Source: Prorocentrum cordatum
Taxonomy: Eukaryota; Sar; Dinophyceae; Prorocentrales; Prorocentraceae
Direction: 5' to 3'
DNA: 64,000 nt
NCBI GenBank assembly: GCA_963575745.1
Contig: CAUYUJ010009779.1
Span: forward strand, 124,001-188,000
Shown here piece by piece: positions 49,933-62,600 of the stretch; the stretch's first letter is position 1, and each line of letters starts with the position of its first letter. The position numbers were made by a program, and so were the translations under genes. The notes under the pieces are model-generated. The model was given only the letters and a program-made list of their open reading frames with translations, searched no databases and was not told the origin of the DNA.

Positions 49933-51290
49933 CTTATTAATATTATTCATAGTTATTATTATTATTAATAATATTATTATTATTAGTATTCGTTTTATTC
50001 TTATTAGTTGTATTCGTATTATTCTCCTTCGCCTTCTTCTGATTATTATTATTCTTCTTCGTACTATTATCCGTCTCCTTATCCTTATTATTATTAGTAT
50101 TAGTCTTACTATTATTATCAGTATCCTTCTCCTTCTTCTTCTTCGTCCTCCTCCTCGTCGTCCTCCTCCTCCTCCTCCTCCTCCCCCTCCTCCTCCTCCT
50201 CCTCCTCCTCCTCCTCCTTCATCTGCCCCTTCATTTCCATATTCCTGACGTTCATCTTCCTCTTCTTCATCCTCCTTCTCCTCTCCCTGTTACTCATCCG
50301 TCCCCCCCCCGTCCTTGTCGTCGTCCTCGTCTTCCTCGTCGTCGTCCTCCTCCTCCTCCTCATCATCATGAACATCACCTTTCTCCACTCATCGTCATCG
50401 TCCTCCTCCTTACCCTGCGAAGCGCAATCGTGTTTGCCCGTGTCGTTGCCCTCGTCCCGTCATCGTCGTCGTCCTCATCCCCCTCATCTTCCTCTCCCTC
50501 CTCCTCCTCCGCATCGTCCTTCTTATCGTCTCCTCTTCCTCCTCATCATCATCCGCGCGCCCCCGAATCAGGGTTTCTTCCGTGTCCTCGCCACGCTGGA
50601 ATCGTCCTCTTCCTTTATTAGTCGTCCTCGTTCTCGTTGCCCGCTCTGCTTCGCTACGCGTGTCCCTCCCTCTCCCTCCTTCCCTGCCCCTGGTAGCTGT
50701 CATGGGCATCGCCCTCCTCCTCCTCCTCCTTCTCCGCCTCCTTTTCCTCCTCCTCCTCCTCCTCCCCTTCCGCCTCGTTTTCCTCCTCCACCTCCTCCTC
50801 CTCATCCTCCTCCTCCTCGTCCTCCTCCTCCCCCGCCTCCTCCTCCTCCTTCTCCTCCTCCTCCTCCCCGTCCTCCTCGTCCTCCTCCTCCCCCTTCTCC
50901 TCCCCATCGTCCTTCTCCTTTTCCTCCTCCTCCTCCTCTTCCCTTCTCCCTTTCCCCCTTCCCGCGAAAGTTTCCGTCGGCATCGTCCCTGCTCGTCCTC
51001 TTCCTCCTCCTTCCCGTCCACCTCCTGCTCCTCCTGCTCCTCCTGTTCCTCCTGCTCCTCCTCCTTATCCTGCGCCTCCTCCTGCTCCTGCTTTTGCTCC
51101 TGCTCCTGCTCCTCCTCCTCGTCATCCTTCTCCTCCCAGTCTTCCTCCCCTCCTCCTCCTCGCCCCTCCTCCTCCTCCCCCTCCCTCCTCCCCCTCCCCC
51201 TCCTCGTCCCCCTCCTCCTCCTCCTCCGTCTCCTCCTCCTCCTCCTCCTCCTCCTCTCCTCCTCCTCCTCCTCCTCCTCCCCTCGTCCTT
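49933..51290 (+). repeat. (ATT)n then long (TCC)n tract
   Basis: ATT/TTA repeats to about 50115 are followed by TCC/CTCGTC repeats to 51290. A few interruptions occur (for example 50375-50700). All long frames are leucine, serine, proline or arginine runs. Confidence 0.9.
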
Positions 51291-51304
51291 CTCAATGGAT
51301 GAAG

Positions 51305-51372
51305 CCACGAAGGCACACACGCATACATATATATATATACATATATATATATGTATATATACATGTGTATAC

Positions 51373-51403
<31 letters not shown>

Positions 51404-51425
51404 TGTATGTATGTATGTATGTATG
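51305..51425 (+). repeat. (TA)n and (ATGT)n microsatellite
   Basis: ATATATATAC units and then eleven or so ATGT units. Confidence 0.95.
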
Positions 51426-52735
51426 CCCCCCTCTCTCACACTGTTTGTTGCTGCACCTCCCTGATCAAGGCAATGCGCTCAATAATCGTTTTTAACGGGG
51501 CTGATGGGTATATGATTGTTGGTCCGCGGGCGCACGAAACGAGTCGGACGCCGAGCAAGCAGGGCAGCGCTTGCAACCTGCAATCGCAAAAACAGGACGA
51601 GAGCAACGCCTGGCCTGGGGCGAAGCACTAAATGCGGCACGTAGACGAGGAACGCCAGGCGGACGGGTAGTACAGAATTACCGCCCAGCCCGCGAAGTGC
51701 TGCCGAATGCAGTGGCACGCGGCCCGGGTGCCAGAACTAAAATTGCCGTACTGGTAGAACTTGAAACGTGCACAAACACCACGAGGGGGAGGGAACGCAG
51801 CTAAAAAGGCGCAAAAGAAACGGGGCCCCCCGGCGGCCAGAGTGCGCAGGTAGCGCAAGTAGACGAGCCACTCGCCAGACTGATGGGGATACGCGAAGCG
51901 ACAAACATTCATCTGACACTGTTCCTCCCCTCCTCCTTCTCCACTTCCCCTCGCGGAGAGAAAATACTAGCGAAACCGGGTTTGGGCTCATCGGGGATCT
52001 CTGAGGGCGCGCCCGTCTGATGGCCGTACGGGGCGCTACGGCAACAAGGCTACTCTGAGAACACGGTGGAACTCTCTAAAACGGCGCGTCTTTATCAAGG
52101 GACTGACCGATGCTCGCCTCCTCCGTCCGTCCGTGCCTCCCTCCTCATTCTGAACATACACCTTCATTGATAACTGTATCGACAGAAGGGATTAAGGTTA
52201 GCTTTTCCGCTGCTGATGCAACATCTAACGCACCAATATGTGGCCACACTGCAGCCCTCTGACCGACTCCAACCGCGCACGGAAGATGCCGAGCTCCACG
52301 ACGATCGGAACATCGTCTCTTCCCCTTGCTCCTCTTCCTCCGCCCCATCCTCCCCCTCCTCCTCCTCCTCCCGCTCCTCCTCCTCCCCCTCCTCCTTCAC
52401 CTCCTCCTGCCCAACCCCCACTCCGGCGGGCACCACACGAGCTTGAACGCGATGCGCGACCGGAACTGCACGTGGGCGACGTCCCGCGGCGGATCCGTGT
52501 GGCACCCTTGGGTCGGCGCGCGACAGGTGTGAGGAACGGAATGACGAGAACTTTGCACCCGGTCACATCTAGAAACTCTTGGCCGCGTGCCACGGCGACA
52601 TGTTGTAGAAGGCGCCTACTTACCGCCAGCATGCACGTCGGCCGGAAGAAGTAAGCAAAAAGCAGGAAGGCTGATCAAGCAGATTGGGATCAGGCCCTCC
52701 CAGAGAATAACGAAACACAGCAAAAGTCGGCAGTG
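51426..52735. other. Gap without recognised gene
   Basis: A (TCC)n patch at 52325-52415. The stretch AGACTGATGGGGATACGCGA near 51878 resembles GGCTGGTGGGGATATGCGAA at 48050 and a similar run at 34535. No convincing frame. Confidence 0.5.
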
Positions 52736-52995
52736 GACAAACCTCCCTTTAGCAAACCTCCCCTTAGTGGAAACGGCCTGGGACCGAAACCCACGGAGCT
52801 GGACCCGCAAAAAGGACGGCCGCGACGCACCCTCGCGAACCGAGAACGGCCAACTCCCAGATCCACGTGTCAGGGTAGGAGGCCTGTCCACCCCCGAAAC
52901 AGCACAGCGGCAAGGCGCAGTGGGATCTGGGGATCCCCGAACACCTGCTTTCAACGACTGGCGTTTGGGAGCGGCCCAGAGGGGGGTGTCCAAGA
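52736..52995 (+). repeat. Dispersed repeat family F, copy 2, with a family B scrap
   Basis: AACCTCCCCTTAGTGGAAAC, GCGAACCGAGAACGGCCAAC and CACGTGTCAGGGTAGGAGG match 23110-23265. GAGGGGGGTGTCCAAGA at 52980 is the opening of family B. Confidence 0.75.
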
Positions 52996-53475
52996 TGGGG
53001 AGCCCTTAAGACTTGTTAACTTAGTTTTAGGAGAAACCATTGTTTTTAGAATTCGTTAATATAAAAAGATAGTTTCTTTAAAAGTATCGAATATAAAATA
53101 GTTTGTTTTAGTTGTGGTAAACTAATTGAAATTACTTGGCGTTAATTCTAGATGGCAAATTATATTTTAATCTCACCAAAATAAAAATTATGTTGCTGTG
53201 CTATATCGTCAACTCTGTTCAAATCTATTCAAATGTAAGCACAGTGCGCTCGTATTGTGGCGCGCCAAGCATGCGAATATCACGCATGCTGCAGCACGTG
53301 CGTAATATAATTCCTTCCGTCTTGCGCCGCCAGCGCGACCATGATGATAATGAAATGCGCGGCGCGCATTGCGCAACGTGCTTGCGCAGAACGCGTGCGT
53401 GCGCCCGCCCGCATCTCAATCAAGTGAACGATGATGTTTTTCTCCGAAGCAAGCCTGCGGTACAGTAAGGAAGCG
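52996..53475. other. AT-rich gap
   Basis: 53000-53220 is clearly AT-rich compared with the rest. It may be the 3' flank of the minus-strand gene that stops at 53476. Nothing else seen. Confidence 0.5.
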
Positions 53476-55463
53476 CTACTCTTCAGCACGAGAACGCAAG
53501 CAAATAAAGTGCAACCCGTGACGGTATTTAGCAGTCATTTTTATGGGAACTTGCGAAGCTTTGTTCCCCCTCACGCATGCGCCGCCCAAGAACTTCATCT
53601 TATTCATATACGTCTCGCCAGCGTAACACCAACCCCTGCGACAATTGACAAATTGCGATTCCAACGCCCAATGCGCGAGATGGTGCGTTTTAATAGCAAT
53701 GTCAAACAACAGTTGTGCATCGTGAAGGAAAAATCGCGCCGCTGCTGCCTGGCAGGCGAGGAAAACCCAAATGCACTGAGAGAACTCATCCTTCTGATCG
53801 CCAGGCAAGATGTTGGCGCAAGGGTTATCCTTTACACTCTCCTCGATGCGGGAATTCATTCGCAATGCAAGATGAATCTGCTCATGGACTTGACCCCCCT
53901 CTTCCATCCAAAACTTGAACACATCAGTTAACGGCGCAATCAAGTTCTTGATTTCCCCTGCTTTCCCTTTCAGTTCTGGATATTTAGCACGTGGTTTTTT
54001 CGGGTCAATGAACATGCTAACTTTGAGCTTGGAAACACCAGTCAGACGAGGAAACGCCGTGATCACGCCACCATTTTTCACAACTCTCGAAAACAATTTC
54101 CAATGCTGCGTCGGGCGTGTTCGGAATGAGCATGAACACCAGTACCCACAACACCGATCCCAGGAAATATTTGTCCACGCCCAAGTGCTTTGTATGCATA
54201 AAATCAAACCACACCGTCCAAACTGACACAAATGGTAAATCAAAGATAGGATGGTGCGTTGGGTGCGCGGCCAACCAGGTGTCTCTTGTCCAAATTGTAT
54301 CCATCCACGCTGGGCCCACTGGCCGATTGTCAGTGAACGGTTTGTCCGTGGTGTTCGCTTGGCAACGCATGCATGGAGACAAAGATGTAGGCCACGGCAA
54401 TCGGAACTCCTGGGAGCGATGTTTTCAAATTGACGTTTACAAAAGGATGGGGACGAGACGGGAATGGATATTTGAACGCTGCATGCATACGCGCATTCAT
54501 GACACGCAACATGAATTGTGTTAGTGGCGCGTCCTTGCTCAGGTACTCTAGGTCGCCCTTTATGCAGAACAGGAAGCCCCTGAACCCGCCTGCCAGAAAC
54601 GTGCCCGCCCTCGAATTATCGATCCGCTCGTTGTTCCAATCTCTCGTTGGCCATACCCCATCGAACATGGCTTGAAGTGACCAACGCATAATCTTCCAAA
54701 ATGCCGACACTGCCCTGCACGCGAGAACATTTGCAACCAAATGATTAAAAACCGCATGTATGAAAAAATTGCATTCCAATGGTTCACCGCGCCCTGCAAC
54801 CATAGAGCACCAAGAATATATATTCATGGATTCACTCCAGGATTTACCAACGCCCTTGATAGGCACGCCGTCCCCATGGATACTGATAGGAATCGTGCAT
54901 TGCTCCCAATGTGGCGCGTTCTTCACGGGGTTTCGCTCCAATGCTGGATGGTTGCCCACGTCTGTCCAAAATTTTACGAGGTCGTTCCTTGAGCTGCACA
55001 CGTGTTCTTTCCAATGTGCTGGGTAGGAGTGATATAGCGCCGCAAACAGTTCATGGGGAAGTATCAGTTCCATTGGCCTGCCAACGAAGATGCCAACGCG
55101 AGGGGATTTGCACGCTGCTATGAATTTGAGTGTGCTGGGGACATTATTTGCTGATAAACGCCTCATCAAATCACCGTGGCAATGGTTCGGGCAAGCGCCC
55201 CGCGACCCCAAACTCGCCAAATTCTCGAGCTCGTCTGGCACAGCTGGGCTCCCAGAGGACAACCAGTCATTAAAATCCATCCTCGCTTTGTCGGAAATTG
55301 CTTGCACCATTTGCGGCGACAGATGGCCCCATGCCCATAATTCCAACAAGAAGGTTGCCAACTGGCTGGATTGCTCTCTGAGGGGTGTGGTTTTGCCCTT
55401 GCCACGGCCGCGCGCAAGGTTCGGTTGTCGCTGTCCTTTGGGCTTCCCCTTGCCCTTGCCCAT
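53476..55463 (-). CDS. Dinoflagellate repeat-family protein, two exons, one frameshift
   Basis: Exon 1 is 55463-54534 (310 codons) and starts with a G/K-rich MGKGKGKPKG. An in-frame stop lies four codons upstream of this ATG. Landmarks of a family I know from many dinoflagellate hypothetical proteins follow in order: PISIHGDGVPIKGVGKSW, FNHLVAN, LAGGFRGFLFCIKGDLEYLS, then in exon 2 PCMRCQAN (CxxC), WFDFMHTKHLGVDKYFLGSV, SMFIDPKKPRAKYPELKGKA and LFDIAIKTHHLAHWALESQF, then GWCYAGETYM. The register changes once near 54090-54100 in a T run, so this copy is broken or mis-sequenced by one base. The function is unknown. High copy number and the DxMHxKHLG motif make a transposon-related role possible (inference). 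Confidence 0.8.
54410..54533 (-). other. GA-AG intron of the 53476-55463 gene
   Basis: Cutting after AGCAAG (54534) and after CCCAG (54410) joins YLSK to EFRLPWPTSLSPCMRC in frame. It gives the linker length I remember for this family. The intron begins GACGCG, not GT. AGGA stands at both edges. A GT donor further on (54503, GTCATG) is also in phase but leaves ten extra residues. Confidence 0.6.
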
Positions 55464-56468
55464 TAGAAGCAGCTAAAATGGAGCAGGGAAGCGCGCCCGA
55501 CGAAAATCAAAGAGACTACCTCACAACGCAAAACGGCTTCAGAGGAAACGACACTGTGTACATGCAAGCAACATGCGAACTCAGACGCAATATATGGCGT
55601 AGCAAACACCTCTCCGCGTCGCATGGCCAAGACATCGGATCGCGCGGTCGCGCTTCGTCGTCGCAACCTTCGTCGTTTATCGATGACTGCTCATTCGTAA
55701 CTGAATGCGCGCCTGCCCCCGTCCTCGCGTCGTGCACGCACTCACGCGCATGCCACCGTGTCAATTGTCCCGTGATGAAATTGCAGCACAAACCAACTTC
55801 AAGCAACATAAAGACATCAACTTCGATGACACTACGCGCGCTTGAAAGATGAATCGCAAATTGATGACATCAACTCAATGCCAATCGTCCATAGCACAGC
55901 GATGCTCTTTGCAATCATCGCAGTAACGAATGACACCCCCCGTCCCCAATCACACCCCCTCGAAAGCGTCACCACAAACACCGCAATTGCACCATGGAAG
56001 AATCATATGAACACATCGCTCGGTTGTTTCAAACACGCAAACGCGGGCGCTCTCTCGTAGGGAACAGGGTTGCGTCGCCGCGCCGCGTTGCAATCATGCC
56101 ATCTCTCATGATTCAGCGCATCAGTTCGCCCCTCATCCTTCCCATCATGTAACGAACCCATTTCATTCTCCATCATTCCGAAGCTGCCTCATATGCTATT
56201 GGTGGCAACGCAACGCCATACAATCGAGAAGCACGAGCGCATACATATGCTTTGCAAAACGCATGCGAAAGCAAAGCAACATCTCATGACGACAAGATGC
56301 CCGTGTACGTAGCCGCTCAACTCTGGATGCCCTTCAGGAGCGCAGAGGCCAACGTCCTCTCCTTCAGGCGAGCGGCACCAAAGAACAAGAAGGACCGCGC
56401 GAACCCCTGCCATTGCAAGCTGCAAGAGAAAATAAATAAACGCATGACAAATTTGAAATATACATGTC
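55464..56468. other. Gap between two minus-strand genes
   Basis: It includes the 3' flank of the gene stopping at 56469 and the 5' flank of the gene starting at 55463. AAATAAATAAACGC near 56430 may be part of a 3' untranslated region. No other frame convinces. Confidence 0.5.
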
Positions 56469-56609
56469 TCAGACAAAACCATCCTGGAAGCTCTTCTGGA
56501 GATCGACAGCAACATTGGTGAGGAACGTCTTGCAGTACTCCGTCGTCAGCGGTTCGTTGTCCTTGGTAACCTTGTGGGCCTGCATCTTTCCGAGAACGTG
56601 TTCTGCATC
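56469..56609 (-). CDS. Exon 16, C-terminus
   Basis: DAEHVLGKMQAHKVTKDNEP, LTTEYCKTFLTNVAVDLQKS and FQDGFV, then TGA. Acceptor CGCCAG. Confidence 0.7.
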   Translation of the reverse strand, partial: DAEHVLGKMQAHKVTKDNEPLTTEYCKTFLTNVAVDLQKSFQDGFV

Positions 56610-59600
56610 CTGGCGCGAAACAAAACTTCAATAAACAAAATGCATGTTTCCGAAAACGCGTTCTGCATATTTCCGAGAGCGCGCTTTGCATCAGGCATGA
56701 ACACATAAAGTTTCAACAACAGATGCGTGCACTATGGCGTGGCGCACGCGCACGACATAAGAAAAATCAGCATTTCGTCGGCGAGGGTCCTTGATTTTGG
56801 GTTCTAGCTTGGCAAACTTCTTCAAGTGGGAGTTGGCGACGTCGTCGCCGCAAGCTCTGGGCATGTTCTTCAATGTCGAAAACTCTTTTAAAGTCTTCAC
56901 ACACGCCTGCCACGCCTCCTCGACGTGCTGCTTGAATGGCTGAGGGGTTTCTTCGCCGAGCATCGTCTTATCCATCTCCTTGCGCCCAGGACGCAACAAC
57001 TGACGGCATGCGCTACGCGCGCGCGGCAAACGCATCCATCGGACATTAGTGAAAATGCGTTCAACCACTCGAGACATGATGTAGTGACGAGCACTATGCT
57101 GCGCATTCTGTTTTTGAAACAAACCGATTCCGAAAATTCATACCTAAAAAAGATTCGAAGCATCGCGCTAAGAACGGCTGAAGATATGTTCTGTGTCTTC
57201 TTCTTCGAAAAGTTGAAATCCCACCCAACAGCGTCGAGGGCCGTCTTCATTCTCGAAGCCTCTGCAGCACTGATCTGCTTTTCACCTTGGAGAGTAGTGC
57301 GCTTCTCAGTGCCAATTGTCTTGTCGATGGAATACCCCGTATGGCGGCTATACTGCAAGCCGTCAGTACCGAAATACTCTTTGACAGCGCCACTGTCGAC
57401 AGCGTTCTGGTAGGCAGTCTGTGAGGGGCAACATGAAACAATTCAGACGCGCGAGTAATCTGAAAGAAACACGCAGGTGCGCCTCCATGCAAGCAAGCGA
57501 ACATCTAGACAATGCGCAACAACGAAAAATGATACAAAGAAACACAAATCATACAACGTGAATACAACATGTGCTTGCAACGCATATAACGCACCATCAT
57601 GATACAAAACACACAGCCTGGTTCCCGTGGAATACTGATGCAATGTACACAGCAGTCGGCAACGCTTGTTTGGATTCGGTCGCCCTCTTCCTCTCCATGT
57701 ACGACTGGTGTTCCTGCGACTCGGGCGCAGGCAAAATTGAAAAACAAAATAGCGCGCACATGATCAGATGAGAATACCAGCGCCTCTCGAAATTCACAAA
57801 GACGACATTGCAGTGGGAAACATGATATAATATTGTGAACAGTATTGCGTGCTCATGCGTTTGCTGCGACATCAAAAACAAAATGCAGCAGCGATCCTTC
57901 ACCATGGAAGCGTTCACATCGACTTGGTACTTGCCTGGGCCTTTTTTTTGTGTGTTGATGAATTTGGTTGCTTTCGTCCTCTTTGCTTTGACAGCCTCCC
58001 AATCCTCCGCAACTTCGGGGTCGACATCGCCAGCTGCCATGAGCTTCAAGAATTCGGCAAACTTGTTCCGATCCCTGGGCCCGACTTCGTCATCATCATC
58101 TTCTTCTGCTTCCTCCTCTTCTTCTTCCTGAGATAACGTCAACGAATTGCGAGCGGTTTGCAAGCAAGGCGATAAAACGAGAACACCTTTGCATTCCGGA
58201 CTCCAAGCGCGATGCAATATTCTTGGGCGTGCGCTGAGCAAACGCATATAGCAAACTCAAATCAGAATGGGAACGCGATGATGAAATCCGCAGTATTCAT
58301 ACCGTGCCTAAGGTGAGAAAACGCGCGGGTCGTTTCCTTGGCCGAAGGGCGCTTCATCACCATTGCGCTGGGCCTCTTGAACACCGTTGATGCAGGCCTC
58401 TTCTTGGCTGAGGCCTCCTCTTCCTGTTCTTCGTGTTCCTCTTTCTCCTCCACCTCCTCTTCCTCTTCCTCTTCAGCTTCCTCGTCGTCGCTGTCCGATG
58501 GGGCAGGCTTTTTCGTTGGCTTGTCGTCCTGGCAAGTTTGAAATTGAAAATGAGTCGTAACGCCGTAGGCGGCAACGAGATTGCATAGCGAAATGCCCCA
58601 CGTCAACGAATACAATGCGCATGCGTCATAAACTCAATGAATAACCAAAGGCGCGAACCAACTTCACAAGAAACTAAAACGAAACGAGCATACTGTCCTT
58701 TCCCCACGTGGCCATCTGGCCCAATATGCCCCCCCGAGCAGCAGCTGGCTTCTGGCCCAGCGTCGACGCACCAGGTGCCATCGCCAAGCGAATGTATGTA
58801 TGAAACAATACTGATAGAAACCCAGCGCAAAACAGCACTGCAAGCTATCGAGCACACGAGACTAACAAACAAATATGCAATTGAAGATCTGTGTCATAAT
58901 GAATACAGCGATCCCACTCAAACAATGCGTTGTGGCGACATTGCGGCACTGTGACATGAGCAATCAACTACAAACGATATACGTGACGTGCACAGTTGCT
59001 TGTCAACATATGGTAGATTGTAATAAGAATGCATCAAATGCACGCGAAACCATGTTGCGCGATGTGTATATGATGTGCGTATGAGTGACAACAGCAATAA
59101 CAAATTACAGATGGTTCAGCATACGAAACAAAAAATGCAAAACATAATAGCAAAGATATTACATCTTATATCTGACGAGCATGTAGTTTCGATGTAGTTT
59201 AGATGTAATTTACACCGAAACTGCATGTATATTCGATGTAGTTCCGATGTATATTGCATCGAAACTACATGTAGTTTCGATGTAATTTCGATGTAGTTTC
59301 GATGTAGTTTCGATGCCGTTGTGGTTGCCTTGCCATGCCTGCCGTGGACCGCATATTTGCATATTCCATATGTGTTTATATGATTTGGTGCATCATTCAG
59401 ATTTCCTAGAGTATGGTAAGCCAACCACAACTACATATAAACTACATATAAACAACATCTAAACTGCATCTAAACTACATTGAAACTACATCGAAACTAC
59501 ATCGAAACTACATCGAAGCTACATCTAAACTACATGTAGTTTCGATGTAATCTACATCGGAACTACATCGAATCTACATGCCGGTCCGATACATATGACA

Positions 59601-62600
59601 TCGAAATCTCATATCATCTACATCGCAGTTGACCTCTGTAGGTCCAAACCCGTGTCAAAAAAAAATATGCATTATGTGTCTCAGGCGTTCATCGCATGTT
59701 TTCATATATGTTTCCACCCTCTTAACCTAGAACCTCATCGTGCGCATCTACATGAGCACGATGTGTTGGCTGAGGGTTGTGTGAGAAGACAAACAAACAA
59801 CATGCATCATCATTTTCGTCCCCCTGCCGCATTCGCTTCCTCGCTCACCCTCTGCCTCAGCATCTAAATTAAATCCTCAACCATCCCCCCTCCCCTCCTC
59901 CCTCTTCCGCCCTCATCAAATACCTCATGTTCCTGCGTCAACCCTCTCTTCCTCTCCTCCTCCTCCGCCTCTACCTCCTCTACTCTGCAGCATTGCCATT
60001 CCCTCGACATGCTCTCAGTTCGCCATCTCCCAACATGCGAGATCGCACGCTCATTTCCAGCAGCGATGATGGGCGACACCGTTCCAGAATGTCGGCGGCT
60101 GCGCGGAAAACCGAACTGGCACCCTCAGTAGGACGCCTCTAGCGGAAGAGAATGCACAAAACAAGAACAGCAACGCACACATGCAAACGACTGAGAAATT
60201 CAAATATAATGATTGCGATCAGAGTGGACGCGATGAGTCGAAGAAAACATGGGATCATGCAAACAAAGAATGCCTGCTGCAGTCAAATGCACATCTCCTA
60301 GGCCTGCTGCGTGGACGCCTCCCACTTGTAGGCCTGATGTGTAACGTACACGTAAAAATGTGTGGCGTACATTCCTACATCGCACGCGTAAATAATATCG
60401 CATGTATCAACTCACCATTGCATGTGCCAATTCGTCATGTGTGTGATCAGTTGTGGACATTACCGCGCGCGCGGCAACAGCATCTGCTTTCACATGAGTT
60501 TGAATGGCATGCACCTGCGCGCGCACGGGCACCGAGGACGTGACGCCACATCAAAAGTTAACACGAATGCTAGCAGAGAGCGCGCGCATGAGTAGATATG
60601 AGTTGGCGCCTTCTCTGGCACGCGCGTGGGCGGCGCGATGCGAGGCCGATTCTTCTCGGTGACCGTAATGATCTTCGGGGGCGCGATGATGGGCGGAGGA
60701 ACGACGGTGGCTGTTTTGGAGCCAGGCCGACGCTTCGCTGGGATGGGTGGCGGCGGCAAGGGTGGCGGCGGCAATGCCGCGCGCAAGAGGAGGTGCTGCG
60801 GTGGCGTTGTCCTCGGGGGCTCGGGCTTTGGAGGCGCGCTCAGCGAAGCCGTCGGCTTGGGGGGCGGAGCAGGAAGCTCCAGGGTTTCGACGTGGGAAAC
60901 CTTGGTGGCCTGGGAGGCACGCGGCCCTGGCCCGCGAAGGAACTTGGAGCGCGCGGAGAGCTGAATGCGAGCCTTCTTGCGAGCAGTCCTGGCGATCAAA
61001 TCACGCGAGTCAAATGCAACTTCGCGGCATGCACAATTCGCGCCATGCCATCGACTGCTCGGATGGAGGCAAAATGAATTCACAATCATACATGTGTCAG
61101 AACAACGATTAGAAGGAAACACTGAAATAACGCATCGCGCTTGCGATCGCCATGCGTGGTGTGCGTGCGCATGCTTCGAACAAACGTGTACACATGCAAC
61201 GTGTGTCCCATGAATGTTCGCGCGTGAAATTCTGGCAATTCAATCGTACACAATAGCATCACAATGAACATGATATGCGGATATCACAGCTGGCACACGC
61301 AAGAATGTTGCAATGAGCAAGCAACGACCAAAGAAACAGAAACTCCTGTCGTTCTCTTCCTGCTGCTGCTGCTGCGCTGAATCTTCGGCATCGTCCCTTG
61401 CTGCCGCTGCGTCTGCTGCTGCTGCTTCCGCAGCGTCTGAGGCGTCTGTGTCTTCCATGATCGTGTTGTTCATGTCGGGCATCTGGAGGCGCAGGGGGGA
61501 GGTGAGGGGAGCGCTCGCGAGCGTTGCCAACCAAAAAATATGTTCCAGAAATAAGGCTGCCTGGCGAACACTAAGCAACATTTCATTTGAACATGCATGG
61601 TTCACGAAACGCGTGATTCGCCAACGCCAACGTCGTTCCTTCGACCCCTTGCCTTTCCTCCCTTTCCTCCTCCCACCTCCCCCACTGGGGGCCTCATTCG
61701 GCAGCGCGCGGTTGACTTTCAGCGGCTGCCCCTGGCCGCCGCTAGTATTGAACACCATCCCGTCCAGGATGTGCTCGGCAGCCTCCCTCCACCGAGGCTC
61801 CACGAACGTGGCGATCGCGTAGCGCTCCTGACTTGCGTTTCAGGCGCGGCAACGGTAACTGCTAGCATACAAAGCATGAGTAATATCAGCGCAACGCACG
61901 CACGCGGATTGAAGTAACGAAACACAGCATGCAGCATATCTACTGAACAGACAGAACGCGCGCCATGTTCACCTAACATGCATCATGCTCATCCAACGCA
62001 CAACATCATGCAGAAAAAAGAAATTGCAAAGAGAAGCCGGCACGCATTCAAAGAAACAAAAACGACAAACCAAGAAACAAACATAAGAAACCGGTCAGGC
62101 CTCACCGTGTCAGGCGGATGATGCTGAGAATGCAGCGCCGAAAGCCGGCACGATAAAAAAATGGAAACCTGGGAAACCGAGTGCGCGTCGACGCCATCCT
62201 CCATGAAAATCTGGTGAACGCCACTGAGGCCGATCTGCTCGAAGGCTTCCAGCATGGATCTTCCCCCAGGAATTATGTTTCGCTATCGTCGCGCTAAAAT
62301 CCCACCTCAACCTCAAACATTCCCCCCCCCCTCCTTTCCTCCATCTCTCGTCCCGCAGTGCGCTTCCTTCTATATGCTCCTTCTATCTACTATCTACTCC
62401 TGTCCTCCTATCTACTCCTCCTCCCCCAGTGCGTTTCCTTCTCCCTCTCCCGACAAATCATCCCTCCCCACGTCGGCGCGGCATCGTTGGGGACGTGCTC
62501 AAGCGCCAGGGCGCGCGGCTCCATGGGCTCGTCGGTGGGCCCCCCGCTCATGGCCCCGACCCCGCGGCAAAGCAAAAAGCTGTCGGCGCAGAATTGCGCC

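Noticed and set aside
57597-58247. 217-codon minus-strand frame as a single exon
   Set aside because: Its middle (57714-57896) is AT-rich, of non-protein composition and bounded by good acceptor and donor contexts. Splitting it into two exons keeps phase.
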